From NCBI RefSeq assembly GCF_006968745.1, contig NZ_CP030118.1, positions 868,001-932,000 on the forward strand: a stretch of DNA of 64,000 nt, written 5' to 3'. The position numbers and the translations under genes are program-made. Numbering within the stretch: position 1 is the stretch's first letter; every line of letters begins with the position of its first letter. The notes under the pieces were generated by a model. The model made no database searches and had not been told where the DNA came from. It was given only the letters and a program-made list of their open reading frames with translations. Shown here piece after piece: positions 1-9,249 of the stretch. Origin of the DNA: Brasilonema sennae CENA114 (lineage in GTDB: Bacteria; Cyanobacteriota; Cyanobacteriia; Cyanobacteriales; Nostocaceae).

Positions 1-1855
1 TAAGAGCACGCTTAGAAACTAAAAATATTCTTTGGCTACCACTCGAACCTAAGTTAATTTCAGCTGGAGCCTGAGGAGCTGCAATAGTGGGAGCTACTGA
101 GAGAGATACAAAACCATTGTCATCAATCCGTTCAATTTTAACAGCCAGGGTTAAACCTACTTGTTCTTTATCCGCTGCAATTGTTTCTGTGGCAAAATTC
201 TGATCGCGAACGATTTGCCTTTTTATATTACCTACTACTTCCTGAGTCAGGTTAATACTTGCGCTTTGACCTTCTTGAACAATTAAGGTGGGGTCAGTCA
301 AAATCTTGGCGTTACCATTTTGTACTTGAGCTTGTAAGTTAACAAGCAAACGTCTAGGAAACTTAAGCGGATTTTCTGGCAATGGGTTTTTGATTGTTGG
401 AGAACTAGATACACTTCCACTCACTTCAGAACTCGTAGCTGGTCTAGAACCGCCAAAATTGAGAACTGCTGCACCGCCATCATTAGTAAAGAAGTTGTTA
501 CCAATGCCAAACGAAAAGCTAGTGTTAAAGTCTTTTGTGTTCAGTAAATTAACATCGACAATTTTGACGTTAACGACAACTTGCCGACGGCGGATATCAA
601 GCTGAGTTAGTTGAGATGTCGCCATTTCAACTTGCCTGGGAGAACCAATTAAAGTAATGGAATTAGTGCGTTCGTCTCCTAGTGCTTGTAAACCTCGGAG
701 TAAGGGTGTTGAATATTTGGAGTCATCAAGACTTAAACGTTCAATTTTGGTTTCTGTTGTCGTCTGACTTTGGGTGAGGGGGTTGACAGTACCACCCACA
801 GGTACAGCACTAACACTAGTCACTTGACGTTCGCGGCTGACTGCACTTTCTGCCCCTAAACCAACCAAAAAGTTTAATGCTGTGTCCACCTTTGCCTGAT
901 TGAGTCGCACACTACGTACAATTACATCACGAACGGCATTAGGCAGTTTCGTTCCAACAAAAATTGTCCGTCCTCTGCGGTTTGCTTCAAGACCACTCAG
1001 ACGCAAGACATAGTTAAAAACATCTTGAACTGACTCGTTTTCTATATCCAGCGAGATTGTTGGTCCATCACTCCTAGTAGTACTTTGCTGTCCAGAAGAA
1101 GCTTGTTCTGATGTCTGTGTTCCCGTGAAAGCCAGGTTAAGACCAGCAGCACGAGTCAGCAGTGACAAAACCTCACGTACCGGGGCTTCTCGCAATACCA
1201 AGCGAGACACCCGTTCTTGAGTTCCCAAGTCAATGTTGCTAAAAGAAGCATCGAGATTGGAGATAGCAATATCACCTACAGGTGGTGCGATCGCTTTTGG
1301 CAAGATAGGCGAAGTTTGGTTCGTATCTAAACCTGGTGCTGCTGGTTGCGTAGGTTGAGGTGAGGGAGAAACAGGGGACGCAGTTTGTATTGGTACTGTT
1401 TGTGGCGTAGTCGTCCTCGCCTGTCTTGGCTGTGTTGAGGTAAAGCCCAGAATAATGTTATTCTGCTGTCGCACCACGGGTTCACTGTTGGGGGCGCTGC
1501 TGGTTCCGGTAACTATCACCTGAATGCTATTGGCATCAAGCTGATGAATTGTCACTGAAGCAATTCCGGAAGCTGGATTATCTTGACGGAAAGTATTTCC
1601 TTTTGGTAAACGTAATTGAGTGTTAATAATACCTACGACTAAAGCGTTACCTTTTTTTGTCGTAATTTTTGTTGTAACAATTTGTGGGCGCGAAGCCAAA
1701 GCAGTTTTCAATATGACGTTAATTCCAGCATCAACTGGACTTAGCTGCACTCCAGTAATTTGAGTAGTCTGTGCCCATACTGGTTGATCTGCCAAAACAA
1801 TCATTGCAGCTGCACCTAATACAAAACTACTAGCACTAGCGTGAAGCTGTTTCAC
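1..1855 (-). CDS. pilQ: Type IV pilus secretin PilQ (AMIN + secretin/STN), 3' end cut by window edge
   Basis: Forms the outer-membrane pore through which the type IV pilus passes (motility, DNA uptake). Reading leftward from GTG at 1855, the protein begins with a signal peptide ending near VLADQPVWAQ, then an AMIN domain (about residues 35-130), a Pro/Gln/Thr-rich linker, a short STN-like repeat containing SLDIENESVQDVFNYVLR, and secretin N-type domains with the stretch SITLIGSPRQVEMATSQLTQLD. The frame is still open at base 1, so the C-terminal part of the secretin barrel lies outside. GTG is chosen because GAGGAA sits 6 nt upstream (1862-1867) and no better start precedes the signal peptide. 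The usual partners pilM, pilN and pilO are not directly upstream; 1265 bp of non-coding DNA is there instead. Confidence 0.9.
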   Translation of the reverse strand, partial: MKQLHASASSFVLGAAAMIVLADQPVWAQTTQITGVQLSPVDAGINVILKTALASRPQIVTTKITTKKGNALVVGIINTQLRLPKGNTFRQDNPASGIASVTIHQLDANSIQVIVTGTSSAPNSEPVVRQQNNIILGFTSTQPRQARTTTPQTVPIQTASPVSPSPQPTQPAAPGLDTNQTSPILPKAIAPPVGDIAISNLDASFSNIDLGTQERVSRLVLREAPVREVLSLLTRAAGLNLAFTGTQTSEQASSGQQSTTRSDGPTISLDIENESVQDVFNYVLRLSGLEANRRGRTIFVGTKLPNAVRDVIVRSVRLNQAKVDTALNFLVGLGAESAVSRERQVTSVSAVPVGGTVNPLTQSQTTTETKIERLSLDDSKYSTPLLRGLQALGDERTNSITLIGSPRQVEMATSQLTQLDIRRRQVVVNVKIVDVNLLNTKDFNTSFSFGIGNNFFTNDGGAAVLNFGGSRPATSSEVSGSVSSSPTIKNPLPENPLKFPRRLLVNLQAQVQNGNAKILTDPTLIVQEGQSASINLTQEVVGNIKRQIVRDQNFATETIAADKEQVGLTLAVKIERIDDNGFVSLSVAPTIAAPQAPAEINLGSSGSQRIFLVSKRAL

Positions 1856-2155
1856 AGTTTATTCCTCACAATTGAAAAACCTAACAAGAAAACTTTGCTT
1901 GTCCTGTGCTTTGGATCAAAGCGATTTGAGCTTTTGGCAGCTAAGCTCTTAGCATAGCTTTCTCGACAATCAACACAACTACGTTGATATATTTCCTTAT
2001 AATTGTTCAAAATGAACAGTTTTTTTACCTGAGAGTCACTAAAAAACCCAAGCTTGCATAACACTCGTTCGTATGTCCCCTCAGCAGATACTGCCTCTCA
2101 TAATTTTCATCTTTACTATTTGTAAATTTTGTAAATATATTTATCCCCTATAAAT

Positions 2156-2345
2156 GCACCCTCAACTGCCACCATCGGTTTTTACTGTTTTTAAAGATGC
2201 AAGGATACTACTTAAAATACTCAACTCACTAATGAAGTGTATTTTAAAGAACATTTAATTAAGTATAGCATTATTATTTATTACTATGCAAATAGCTAAA
2301 ACTAAGTAATTATGCTGTGTTCTTGTTCAAGGTGCTGAATGTGGA
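2156..2345 (-). repeat. Copy A of a two-copy upstream element (pilQ side)
   Basis: Read on the minus strand, this region matches 26970-27310 on the plus strand. Shared blocks in the same order include CACCTTGAAC, ACACAGCATAATTACTTA, AAATACACTT, CATCTTTAAA, ACAGTAAAAA and CAGTTGAGGG. Both copies point toward the gene downstream of them and end about 300 bp (here) and 265 bp (other copy) before the start codon. Copy B has about 150 bp of extra sequence between the first and second halves. Confidence 0.75.
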
Positions 2346-2469
2346 ATTTATAGCTAAATTAGTATTTGCAACAATTACTTTAATTTCTTCCTACTAGAGA
2401 TCGCCAAAAAAAAACTACTATTCAAAATCCACGAAAAGCTTGTAATACAAGCTTTTTGAATTTTGAGAG

Positions 2470-2640
2470 AGGTTTGCCCTTGCGGAGGAAATCTCCGTAA
2501 GCGCAAAGCGCACGCAATCATGCGCTCTTGCGTAAGGCGTGCCGTAGGCATACAAAGCAGCATCTTTGGAGGAGACTCCAATCTATGCCCTATCCCTACA
2601 GCACGGCTGCACCTAACGGGTAACCTGCGTGAACAGTGAT
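2470..2640. repeat. Dispersed cyanobacterial palindrome-rich repeat
   Basis: Short GC-rich palindromic words (TCTCCGTAAGCGCAAAGCGC, GCGTAAGGCGTGCCGTAGGC) of the kind scattered between genes in Nostocales. Similar words occur near 11220-11345, 31685-31735 and 47840-47890 in this window. No protein-coding signal is seen in it. Confidence 0.6.
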
Positions 2641-3120
2641 CAGCGAATGCGTGAATTCCAAAGCAGCAGTCGTATGTTGTGCCAATAGTAATCATGACCA
2701 TTACTAAAAGCAACAAGATATTGTCGGTATCTAGCCTTGAGCCAAATTTATTAGCAAAGGAGATATTTCCGTTATCTTGCGTTTAAGAAGAAAACGGTTG
2801 CAATTTTGTTTGTCAGATCTCATACATTTAAACTGCTAATTTTCTTGTTATGAGTCATTAGTCAGAGCAGCACAATGCAGGAGGGGCTTCTCTCACCTGT
2901 TAAGCGTATTTCTTGTAGAGAGTAACGCTAACTCAAGACTTGCCCAAAAAGTTAGATTTACCAACACCAAGTTACTAATCAATTCAGAATGTGCAAGGAA
3001 AAAAACCAGTCGTTGCAAAAAGTCTAGCCAATAGCCGTATACAAATCAAATGCGGCACAGCTTACAAGCTATAGCCAACACATTTTTAGCACGATTAATA
3101 GCAAAAGCCCAACAGATCAG

Positions 3121-4026
3121 GTGAAATTAATGCCAACACAGAAAGCTTTAGCCATTGATGCAACTAGAGTAGAAGGTCGCAGGCGTATACTTCCTAGACG
3201 ACCTGTGTTATCTAGCCACCATGCTAGATGGGAAAACTTATATCTGGAGTATCACCTTCAACCAGAGTATGAAAGCCCTGAACATTATGCATCCCATTAT
3301 ACACTTGCTATTCGTGTGCGTAGTCAATCACATTTGGAGCGATCGCTTGGTGATTGCCACAAAACTGAAAGTCCTATCCCTGGCGATGTGGCGATTATTC
3401 CTCCCCAAACCATCCACAAGGTATCTTCTTCTCAAGAGTCGGAATTTATTGCTTTATGTTTAAATTCTGAGTTTGTCTCAAATATTGCTGGTGACTTAGT
3501 GAATCAAGATGTTGTGGAGATTATACCACACTTTTCCAAGCCTGATCCCTTAATTTATCAAATTGGGCTTGCCCTTAAGACAGCACTGGAATCAGATAGG
3601 TCGCCTAGCCGTCTTTATGCTGAATCAATGGCGACTGCGCTATCAGCTCATCTCTTGCAGCATTACTCTGCGGCTAAGCACAAATTTCCAGAATATCAAG
3701 GAGGATTGCCGAAATATAAACTACAGCGAGTCATTGAATTTATTATCGACAATTTAGCAGATAATTTACTCCTTGACATCATGGCAAAAGAAGCAGGTAT
3801 AAGTCAGTACCACTTCTGCCGCTTGTTCAAGCAGTCTACTGGGCTTTCTCCCTACCAATATGTGATGCACTGCCGCATTGAGCGTGCTAGGATGCTGCTG
3901 CTACAGAATAAACAAAAAATTTCTGAAGTCGCGTCACAAGTAGGTTTTGCTGACCAAAGTCAATTCACCCGTCACTTCAAGCGCGTAATGGGAGTAACAC
4001 CCAAAGAAATTCGTGCAAAAAGTTAG
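3121..4026 (+). CDS. AraC-family transcriptional regulator
   Basis: A 301-residue regulator. The C-terminal ~100 residues carry the two helix-turn-helices of the AraC/XylS family: the first around LLLDIMAKEAGISQYHFCRL, the second around ISEVASQVGFADQSQFTRHF followed by the conserved FKRVMGVTPKEIR. The N-terminal ~190 residues are a cupin-like sensor region with PGDVAIIPPQTIHKV, typical of AraC proteins that bind a small ligand, but the ligand cannot be read. The frame opens with GTG at 3121; ATG at 3130 is an equally possible start. It stands alone, 450 bp before dps in the same direction, so a regulatory link to dps is possible but unproven. Confidence 0.9.
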   Translation: MKLMPTQKALAIDATRVEGRRRILPRRPVLSSHHARWENLYLEYHLQPEYESPEHYASHYTLAIRVRSQSHLERSLGDCHKTESPIPGDVAIIPPQTIHKVSSSQESEFIALCLNSEFVSNIAGDLVNQDVVEIIPHFSKPDPLIYQIGLALKTALESDRSPSRLYAESMATALSAHLLQHYSAAKHKFPEYQGGLPKYKLQRVIEFIIDNLADNLLLDIMAKEAGISQYHFCRLFKQSTGLSPYQYVMHCRIERARMLLLQNKQKISEVASQVGFADQSQFTRHFKRVMGVTPKEIRAKS

Positions 4027-4445
4027 CAAGAATATCACAAAATAGCAAGAATCATCTAGACAGCAGGAATCAGGATTTTATATACCTTTAAATAAACATC
4101 AATGTCCCTATTAATCTCGACTAGTGGTATTCGATCCAAAAGATTCTCCTAATAGCTCCCGTTGGAAACACAGGACTCATTTATTGCCACTCAAATTCGG
4201 CAAGTTTGTTCATTTAACAACTCTTGCGATAAAAGTTGGAGGCTGGGGGATAAAATCCTCCCTTATCCCCCGCATTTCTTGTTGTGGTGCCCACAGATAG
4301 TCCTGCCAAATTCAAGGGATTGGGAGAAATCGAATCAGAGTGATGAGTGTTGCGGTGCATCTCCAAAGAGACGTTTGCAAAAAACTGCTTACTGGACGTT
4401 TTACCACTACGTCCTTTTCTTATCTGGAGAAATAAAGGAGAGCGT
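4027..4445. other. Intergenic region upstream of dps
   Basis: 419 bp with no supported gene. It contains an inverted repeat, GGGGGATAA at 4245-4253 with TTATCCCCC at 4263-4271, a possible hairpin or operator in the dps leader. Frames covering 4162-4449 on either strand resemble nothing and are judged chance. Confidence 0.5.
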
Positions 4446-4994
4446 ATGAGCGACAATTGTAAGCTTCGCTGTACTCGCCCTGATACTATTCGCCATAGTA
4501 CAACTTTAGAAGTTCAAGCGCAACTGATTGACATCCTCAACCAAACGCTGGCAACTACTATTGATCTCAAGACTCAGTTCAGGCAAGCCCGTTGGAATGT
4601 GAAAAGCATGAACTTTCATCCTTCACACGAATTATTTCACGAAATTGCAATTGAACTAGAGTTGTATATTGATATGCTTGCCCAGAGAATAACAGTTCTT
4701 GGTGGTTTAGCCAGAGGAACAGCTCGATCTGCTGTCAAACATTCAGTTTTACCTGAATACCCCTTTCATCTTACACAAAGTCAAGAACACATAGCATCCC
4801 TAGCAGAGCGTCTATCCATCTATGCCTCTTTGCTGTGGGAGAATATTGACCGCACCGCTATTTTGGGGGATGCTGAGACAGCGTACGTCTACGCCGAAAT
4901 CTCTAGCGTCATTGACAAGCATTTGTGGTTTTTGGATGAACAGCTGATGAACTCATACTTTGATGATGATCATCGAGTAGCTTCTCATAACTAA
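4446..4994 (+). CDS. dps: Dps-family mini-ferritin with atypical ferroxidase residues
   Basis: A 182-residue Dps/ferritin-like four-helix protein, expected to form a 12-mer that oxidises and stores iron and protects DNA. The core helix reads QARWNVKSMNFHPSHELF followed by EIAIELELYIDMLAQR. Compared with the E. coli Dps ferroxidase residues (H51, H63, D67, D78, E82), it keeps the second His and one Asp, but the first His is Arg, D67 is His and E82 is Gln. Asp-to-His and Glu-to-Gln changes recall the His-type ferroxidase class described for Nostoc punctiforme Dps4 (from memory). ATG at 4446 is chosen over the longer frame from 4347 because AAGGAG lies just upstream and the Dps homology starts after it. 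Confidence 0.88.
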   Translation: MSDNCKLRCTRPDTIRHSTTLEVQAQLIDILNQTLATTIDLKTQFRQARWNVKSMNFHPSHELFHEIAIELELYIDMLAQRITVLGGLARGTARSAVKHSVLPEYPFHLTQSQEHIASLAERLSIYASLLWENIDRTAILGDAETAYVYAEISSVIDKHLWFLDEQLMNSYFDDDHRVASHN

Positions 4995-5030
4995 AGAAAC
5001 TACTCTCAAAAATTTCCAGGGCGCTGATCA

Positions 5031-5129
5031 CTGAGTACAGAATGGCACAAGTTCGTAGCGATTGTTGGTTAAGGTCCGCTAATCCCAACCGAAACCACGC
5101 TGCTACGGAATGAAAAAAACTGTACTCAG
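5031..5129. repeat. 99-bp nested inverted repeat / possible structured RNA after dps
   Basis: The outer arms CTGAGTACAG (5031-5040) and CTGTACTCAG (5120-5129) are perfectly complementary. Inside them TTCGTAGC pairs imperfectly with GCTACGGAA, and the innermost GTTGGTTA pairs with TAATCCCAAC allowing a bulge. It lies between convergent genes (dps and the LmeA-like gene). It could be a terminator region, a small RNA or a MITE remnant; the sequence does not decide. Confidence 0.5.
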
Positions 5130-5217
5130 ATTAACCAAAAATTTTCTAGCTAATTGTTGTGGCTAAATCTATAATTACACATAAAGATTAACTGATTTAA
5201 TTTTTTATTTTTAATCA

Positions 5218-5961
5218 TCAGGGGTTGACGTTAATCCTTCCGCGACATATTAACTTTCCTGGGATAAGAGTTAACTCTTGGATATCAACATCCGATCCCA
5301 GATTGAAAGAAAGTTCTTTGTGACTAGGCTCAAGCAGGGCTCCTATATCGCTTTTGACTTGGATTGATGAGAGTAGCAATTCCTGTGTGCTAATTAGCTG
5401 CGGACTCATACTAATATCTAAATGAGTAGGCTCGCCTTCGTCTGCCAAAATAGCGAAGAGTGTTGCTTTACTCTGCTCAAGGTCAATTTTTTTCCAAGTT
5501 ATGGACTTGGATTTAAACTGGTGTTCTGGAAAAAGTTCAACCATAACCTCATATAAACCAGTCGATAACAAGGTAGATGACACAGACGCATTGAGATCCT
5601 CCTGTGATTGGATCAGCTCGCCAACTACTGGTACTGTTTCTAATAGTCGTAGTGGTTGTCCTTTGAGTACTGAGCCAATATTGATACGAATATTTTCTGC
5701 AACTAGTTGAATTTGTGTAAGATGGAGACCTCGATATACAGCATGACTGGCAAAAACAGATACCCAAGGAATGCAACCAGACAGAAGTTGGCGATCGCTG
5801 GCTTTGATTTCGACTTCCAGTTGAGAGACTTGGCTCACTTGAGTTTTCAACCACAGCTTGAGTGCTGCTGTCAACACATTTGTGACAATACGTGTCTTGT
5901 GTGATTTTTTCGAGTGTAAATGAGACTCTTGCATTGAACTATTTTGCTTATGATTATCCAA
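5218..5961 (-). CDS. LmeA-like (DUF2993) phospholipid-binding protein
   Basis: A 247-residue protein resembling the cyanobacterial DUF2993 family, related to mycobacterial LmeA, a phospholipid-binding envelope protein. The family pattern is visible in ALKLWLKTQVSQVSQLEVEI, then SVFASHAVYRGLHLTQIQL and IRINIGSVLKGQPLRLLE. Family members have alternating beta strands forming a lipid-holding fold. There is no clear cleavable signal peptide; the N-terminal 25 residues are polar and basic. It is divergent from the pseudouridine synthase gene (about 120 bp between starts). Its function in cyanobacteria is not established. Confidence 0.75.
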   Translation of the reverse strand: MDNHKQNSSMQESHLHSKKSHKTRIVTNVLTAALKLWLKTQVSQVSQLEVEIKASDRQLLSGCIPWVSVFASHAVYRGLHLTQIQLVAENIRINIGSVLKGQPLRLLETVPVVGELIQSQEDLNASVSSTLLSTGLYEVMVELFPEHQFKSKSITWKKIDLEQSKATLFAILADEGEPTHLDISMSPQLISTQELLLSSIQVKSDIGALLEPSHKELSFNLGSDVDIQELTLIPGKLICRGRINVNP

Positions 5962-6079
5962 ATAGAGAGATACCAGGAATTTTTACGGTATGTTAGTGTA
6001 GCGTTTTGGGAAACTCATGACAAAATGTAGAGATATTATTTGCTGATTAACATTTTGATTGATCATCAGTAATTTACAC

Positions 6080-6838
6080 ATGCAGGCACGGTTACAAAAA
6101 ATTCTTTCTCAATGGGGTATAGCCTCACGTCGTGAAGCTGAAGAGATGATCAGGCACTCACGCGTGCTCATCAATGGTGAATTGGCACATTTGGGTCAAA
6201 AGGCTGATCCTCAAACAGATACTATCACGGTTGATGGAAAGCAACTGTCTGTCCTACAGCGCCCAGCTTTCATTTACCTGTTACTGCACAAACCACTTGG
6301 GGTGCTGACTACTTGTGATGATCCAAATGGAAGACCTACTGTATTAGACTTACTTCCTAAACAAATAAGTTCCGGTCAAGGTATTCACCCAGTAGGTCGG
6401 TTAGATATAGATTCTACAGGAGCATTAATACTTACAAACGATGGAGACCTCACTTTTGGTCTAACTCATCCTAGTCATAGTATTTCTAAGACATACCGTG
6501 TTTTGGTCAAAGGACATCCTCCACAAGAAGTTCTACAGATGTGGCGTCAGGGTGTGGTCTTGGATGAGACAAGAACGCGACCAGCACAAGTACGAATCAT
6601 AGAAAAGTTTGCTTCTTCTTGCTGCTTAGAAATTATTTTGAAGGAGGGGAGAAATCGTCAGATTCGCCGTGTTGCTCAACAATTGGGATACCCAGTTATT
6701 GAACTACATCGCACTGCTATTGGTTCTATTCAATTGCAAACGCCTGGAAAAGGTCACTTAGGTGAAGGTGAGTATCGCCATCTAGAGGAGTTTGAAATTC
6801 TTTTTTTAAAAAAAGCAATTGCAGCAGTTTCCTATTAA
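6080..6838 (+). CDS. rluB: Pseudouridine synthase, RsuA/RluB/RluE/RluF family
   Basis: Converts a specific uridine in rRNA to pseudouridine. An N-terminal S4 RNA-binding domain (ARLQKILSQWGIASRREAEE, residues 2-60) is followed by the catalytic domain with the family signature GRLDIDSTGALILTNDGDL, whose Asp is the expected nucleophile, and the late motif LKEGRNRQIRRVAQQLGYPV. The frame could open at TTG 6059, but ATG 6080 begins exactly at the S4 homology. The RluB assignment, as against other members of the family, is by overall resemblance. Only 32 bp separate it from the RodZ-like gene, so the two are probably co-transcribed. Confidence 0.9.
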   Translation: MQARLQKILSQWGIASRREAEEMIRHSRVLINGELAHLGQKADPQTDTITVDGKQLSVLQRPAFIYLLLHKPLGVLTTCDDPNGRPTVLDLLPKQISSGQGIHPVGRLDIDSTGALILTNDGDLTFGLTHPSHSISKTYRVLVKGHPPQEVLQMWRQGVVLDETRTRPAQVRIIEKFASSCCLEIILKEGRNRQIRRVAQQLGYPVIELHRTAIGSIQLQTPGKGHLGEGEYRHLEEFEILFLKKAIAAVSY

Positions 6839-6870
6839 AGATTCAGTGTGGTTAAGGAGTTTAACAGTAT

Positions 6871-7683
6871 ATGACGTGGCAAACAAAGAAAGACAAGGAT
6901 GAATCTATACCTTCATTCGAGCAACAAAGAGCCGAAATTCTCGCCCAAATGGGTGCTCAACTGTTGGCGTTACGCTTGGGACAGGGTTTATCCCTAGAGG
7001 AAATGGTGCTTTTGACCAAAATTCCCCAACGACTATTAGAGGCGATAGAACAAGGTGATTTGACTAAACTCCCAGAGCCAATTTACACTCAGGGTTTGAT
7101 ACGGCAATTTGCTGATGCACTAGGGTTGAATGGCGCAGAGTTTTCCACTACCTTTCCTACAGATATAGACCAGTTCAGCCAAAACTTAGGTTGGAAAAGG
7201 ACATCAGGGAGTCAATTACGCCCTGTCCATCTTTATGTGCTATACGTATTTTTAATTTTTTGCTCCGTCACTGGTTTGTCTAAGTTACTCAACGCAACAA
7301 CATTACAAGCAACTTATAGCCAAAATAACCAGAAAGAACAAACACAGCCCCTAGCACAACAACAAACCACCCAAAATCAAAAAGTACAACTTGTTCAAGC
7401 TGTCAGTAAATTACCTGACAACGCCATAGAACCGCAGCAGGTGCAAATTGGTGTTACATTGAAACAGACATCTTGGATAAAAGTGGTAGCCGATGGCAAA
7501 CTCCAGTACGAAGGTGAACTCCCACAGGGGACTCAACGTACTTGGATGGCTCAGGGACAACTGACTGTTAAAGCAGGTAATGCGGGTAGCGTGTTGATGA
7601 GTGTTAACAAGCAACAAGCTAAGCAATTCGGAGAACCGGGTACAGTCAAAGAAGTGACGATCGCAGCTAATACTAGATCTTAA
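6871..7683 (+). CDS. rodZ: RodZ-like helix-turn-helix membrane protein (DUF4115)
   Basis: A 270-residue protein with RodZ architecture: a cytoplasmic helix-turn-helix domain (about residues 25-95; LRLGQGLSLEEMVLLTKIPQ then LPEPIYTQGLIRQFADALGL), one membrane segment near 122-140 (LYVLYVFLIFCSVTG), a Gln-rich linker, and a C-terminal beta-rich DUF4115 domain (SWIKVVADGKLQYEGELPQG). RodZ anchors MreB to the membrane and guides cell elongation; many cyanobacterial homologues are known only by similarity. It follows the pseudouridine synthase gene by 32 bp, with AAGGAG about 15 nt upstream of its start. Confidence 0.85.
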   Translation: MTWQTKKDKDESIPSFEQQRAEILAQMGAQLLALRLGQGLSLEEMVLLTKIPQRLLEAIEQGDLTKLPEPIYTQGLIRQFADALGLNGAEFSTTFPTDIDQFSQNLGWKRTSGSQLRPVHLYVLYVFLIFCSVTGLSKLLNATTLQATYSQNNQKEQTQPLAQQQTTQNQKVQLVQAVSKLPDNAIEPQQVQIGVTLKQTSWIKVVADGKLQYEGELPQGTQRTWMAQGQLTVKAGNAGSVLMSVNKQQAKQFGEPGTVKEVTIAANTRS

Positions 7684-7740
7684 GGAAAGGGAGAGAGTGG
7701 GGGAAAATATCCTTCACTCCCTCTTGGGTTTGCTATCTCC

Positions 7741-9249
7741 TCACTTAGGTTGCGGCGCACGTCCACATAACTTAGTGAGATTTTGTAGGCGATCGCTTAA
7801 TTCCTTAGTCAAAGCATTCGCTTGATAGCACCACTCCCAGTTACCTTCGGCTTTACTAGGGAAGTTCATCCGCGCTTCACCTCCTAAGCCCAAAAGATCC
7901 TGTAACGGAATAATTGCTTGATTCGCCACACAAGTCATCGCAAGTCGAATCAAATCCCAATGAATCCCTTCAGGACTTTGACAACCCAAGAAAAGCAACA
8001 AGTTTTGCCTTTCCTCTTCTGAGGCTGTATTGAACCAGTTTACGGTTGTGTCGTTGTCGTGAGTTCCGGTGTAAACGATACAATTGGGTGAATAGTTGAA
8101 AGGTAAAAATGGGTTAGCAGCGTCAGAACCAAAGCCAAACTGCAAAATTTTCATTCCAGGAAATTCATACTTATCTCGCAGCGCTTCTACTTCTGGCGTA
8201 ATGACTCCCAAGTCCTCCGCCATCACAGGTAGCTTACCTAATCGCTGTTTAATTGTCTCAAACAATTCTTCTCCAGGGGCTTTGATCCATTCTCCATTCA
8301 TGGCTGTTTGTTCCCCTTTTTTAACAGCCCAGTAAGCTTCAAATCCTCGGAAGTGGTCAATACGGATTACATCTAGATAATCCAGCATCGCCTCAAAGCG
8401 TCCTATCCACCAGCTAAAGTCCTGGTTTTTCAATCCCTCCCAGTTATAAATGGGGTTACCCCATAATTGACCAGTGGCGCTGAAGTAATCTGGTGGAACT
8501 CCCGCCATCAGTGCTGCTTCTCCCGTCTGTTCGTCCAAGCAAAAAATATGGGGATGGGACCACACGTCAGCACTGTCATGGGCTACGTAGATAGGAATAT
8601 CGCCAATAATTTGAATACCGCTCATATTGGCATAGGTTTTGAGTTGGGACCACTCGCGGAAAAATTCGTATTGGGTAAACTTGTAATAAAAAATTTCCGT
8701 ACTCAACTGCCGTTGTGCCTGTTCTATTGCTTCCGGTTGACGCTTGGCAAGTTCTCGGTCCCAAGTATGCCAACTTGTTCCATTATGGGAATCTTTGAGC
8801 GCCATAAACAAGGCATAATCCTCTAGCCAATAGGCTTTGCTATCACAAAAACCAGCAAATTCCTTCTGCTGCAAGGGTGTTGCCCTATCTTTAAAATTCT
8901 CGCAGGCTTTTTTTAACAGTTCGATTTTAATGGGTATGACCTTGTCGTAATCTACCTTAGATTCTTGAAAAACTGGTAAATTAGCAAAGTCCTCCTCAGA
9001 TAGCATACCCAGTTCTACCAATTTTTCTGGACTAATCAGCAGCGGATTTCCAGCCATTGCTGAATAAGAAGCGTAAGGAGAGTTACCATACCCAGTTGGT
9101 CCTAGAGGTAGCACTTGCCAAAATTGTTGGCCGCTTTCTCTGAGAAAATCAATGAACTCATAAGCTTGGATTCCTAAATCCCCAATGCCAAATCGGCTGG
9201 GAAAGGAAGTGGGATGTAGCAAAATACCGCTGGATCTAGGAAAAGGCAT
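7741..9249 (-). CDS. malQ: 4-alpha-glucanotransferase (amylomaltase, GH77)
   Basis: Transfers alpha-1,4-glucan segments between maltodextrins during glycogen turnover. The 502-residue length and motif order fit GH77: SSGILLHPTSFPSRFGIGDL at the N-terminus, IGDIPIYVAHDSADVWSHP, DVIRIDHFRGFEAYW (the Asp is the expected nucleophile), VMAEDLGVITPEVEALRD (Glu expected acid/base) and VYTGTHDNDTTVNWF. The gene is monocistronic and converges on rodZ with about 57 bp between stops. Start ATG at 9249. Confidence 0.96.
   Translation of the reverse strand: MPFPRSSGILLHPTSFPSRFGIGDLGIQAYEFIDFLRESGQQFWQVLPLGPTGYGNSPYASYSAMAGNPLLISPEKLVELGMLSEEDFANLPVFQESKVDYDKVIPIKIELLKKACENFKDRATPLQQKEFAGFCDSKAYWLEDYALFMALKDSHNGTSWHTWDRELAKRQPEAIEQAQRQLSTEIFYYKFTQYEFFREWSQLKTYANMSGIQIIGDIPIYVAHDSADVWSHPHIFCLDEQTGEAALMAGVPPDYFSATGQLWGNPIYNWEGLKNQDFSWWIGRFEAMLDYLDVIRIDHFRGFEAYWAVKKGEQTAMNGEWIKAPGEELFETIKQRLGKLPVMAEDLGVITPEVEALRDKYEFPGMKILQFGFGSDAANPFLPFNYSPNCIVYTGTHDNDTTVNWFNTASEEERQNLLLFLGCQSPEGIHWDLIRLAMTCVANQAIIPLQDLLGLGGEARMNFPSKAEGNWEWCYQANALTKELSDRLQNLTKLCGRAPQPK

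Larger units (their letters stand above)
1856..3120. other. Long non-coding interval between pilQ and the AraC gene
   Basis: 1265 bp without a convincing gene. Bases about 2156-2400 hold the pilQ-distal regulatory or repeat region that recurs near 26.95-27.31 kb. Bases about 2470-2640 are a dispersed GC-richer repeat region. A leftward frame at 2375-2716 runs through that repeat and resembles no family, so it is not called. pilQ promoter elements are expected between 1870 and 2400. Confidence 0.6.

Noticed and set aside
2375..2716. Leftward 113-residue frame upstream of pilQ
   Set aside because: It runs through a dispersed palindromic repeat and has no resemblance to any family.
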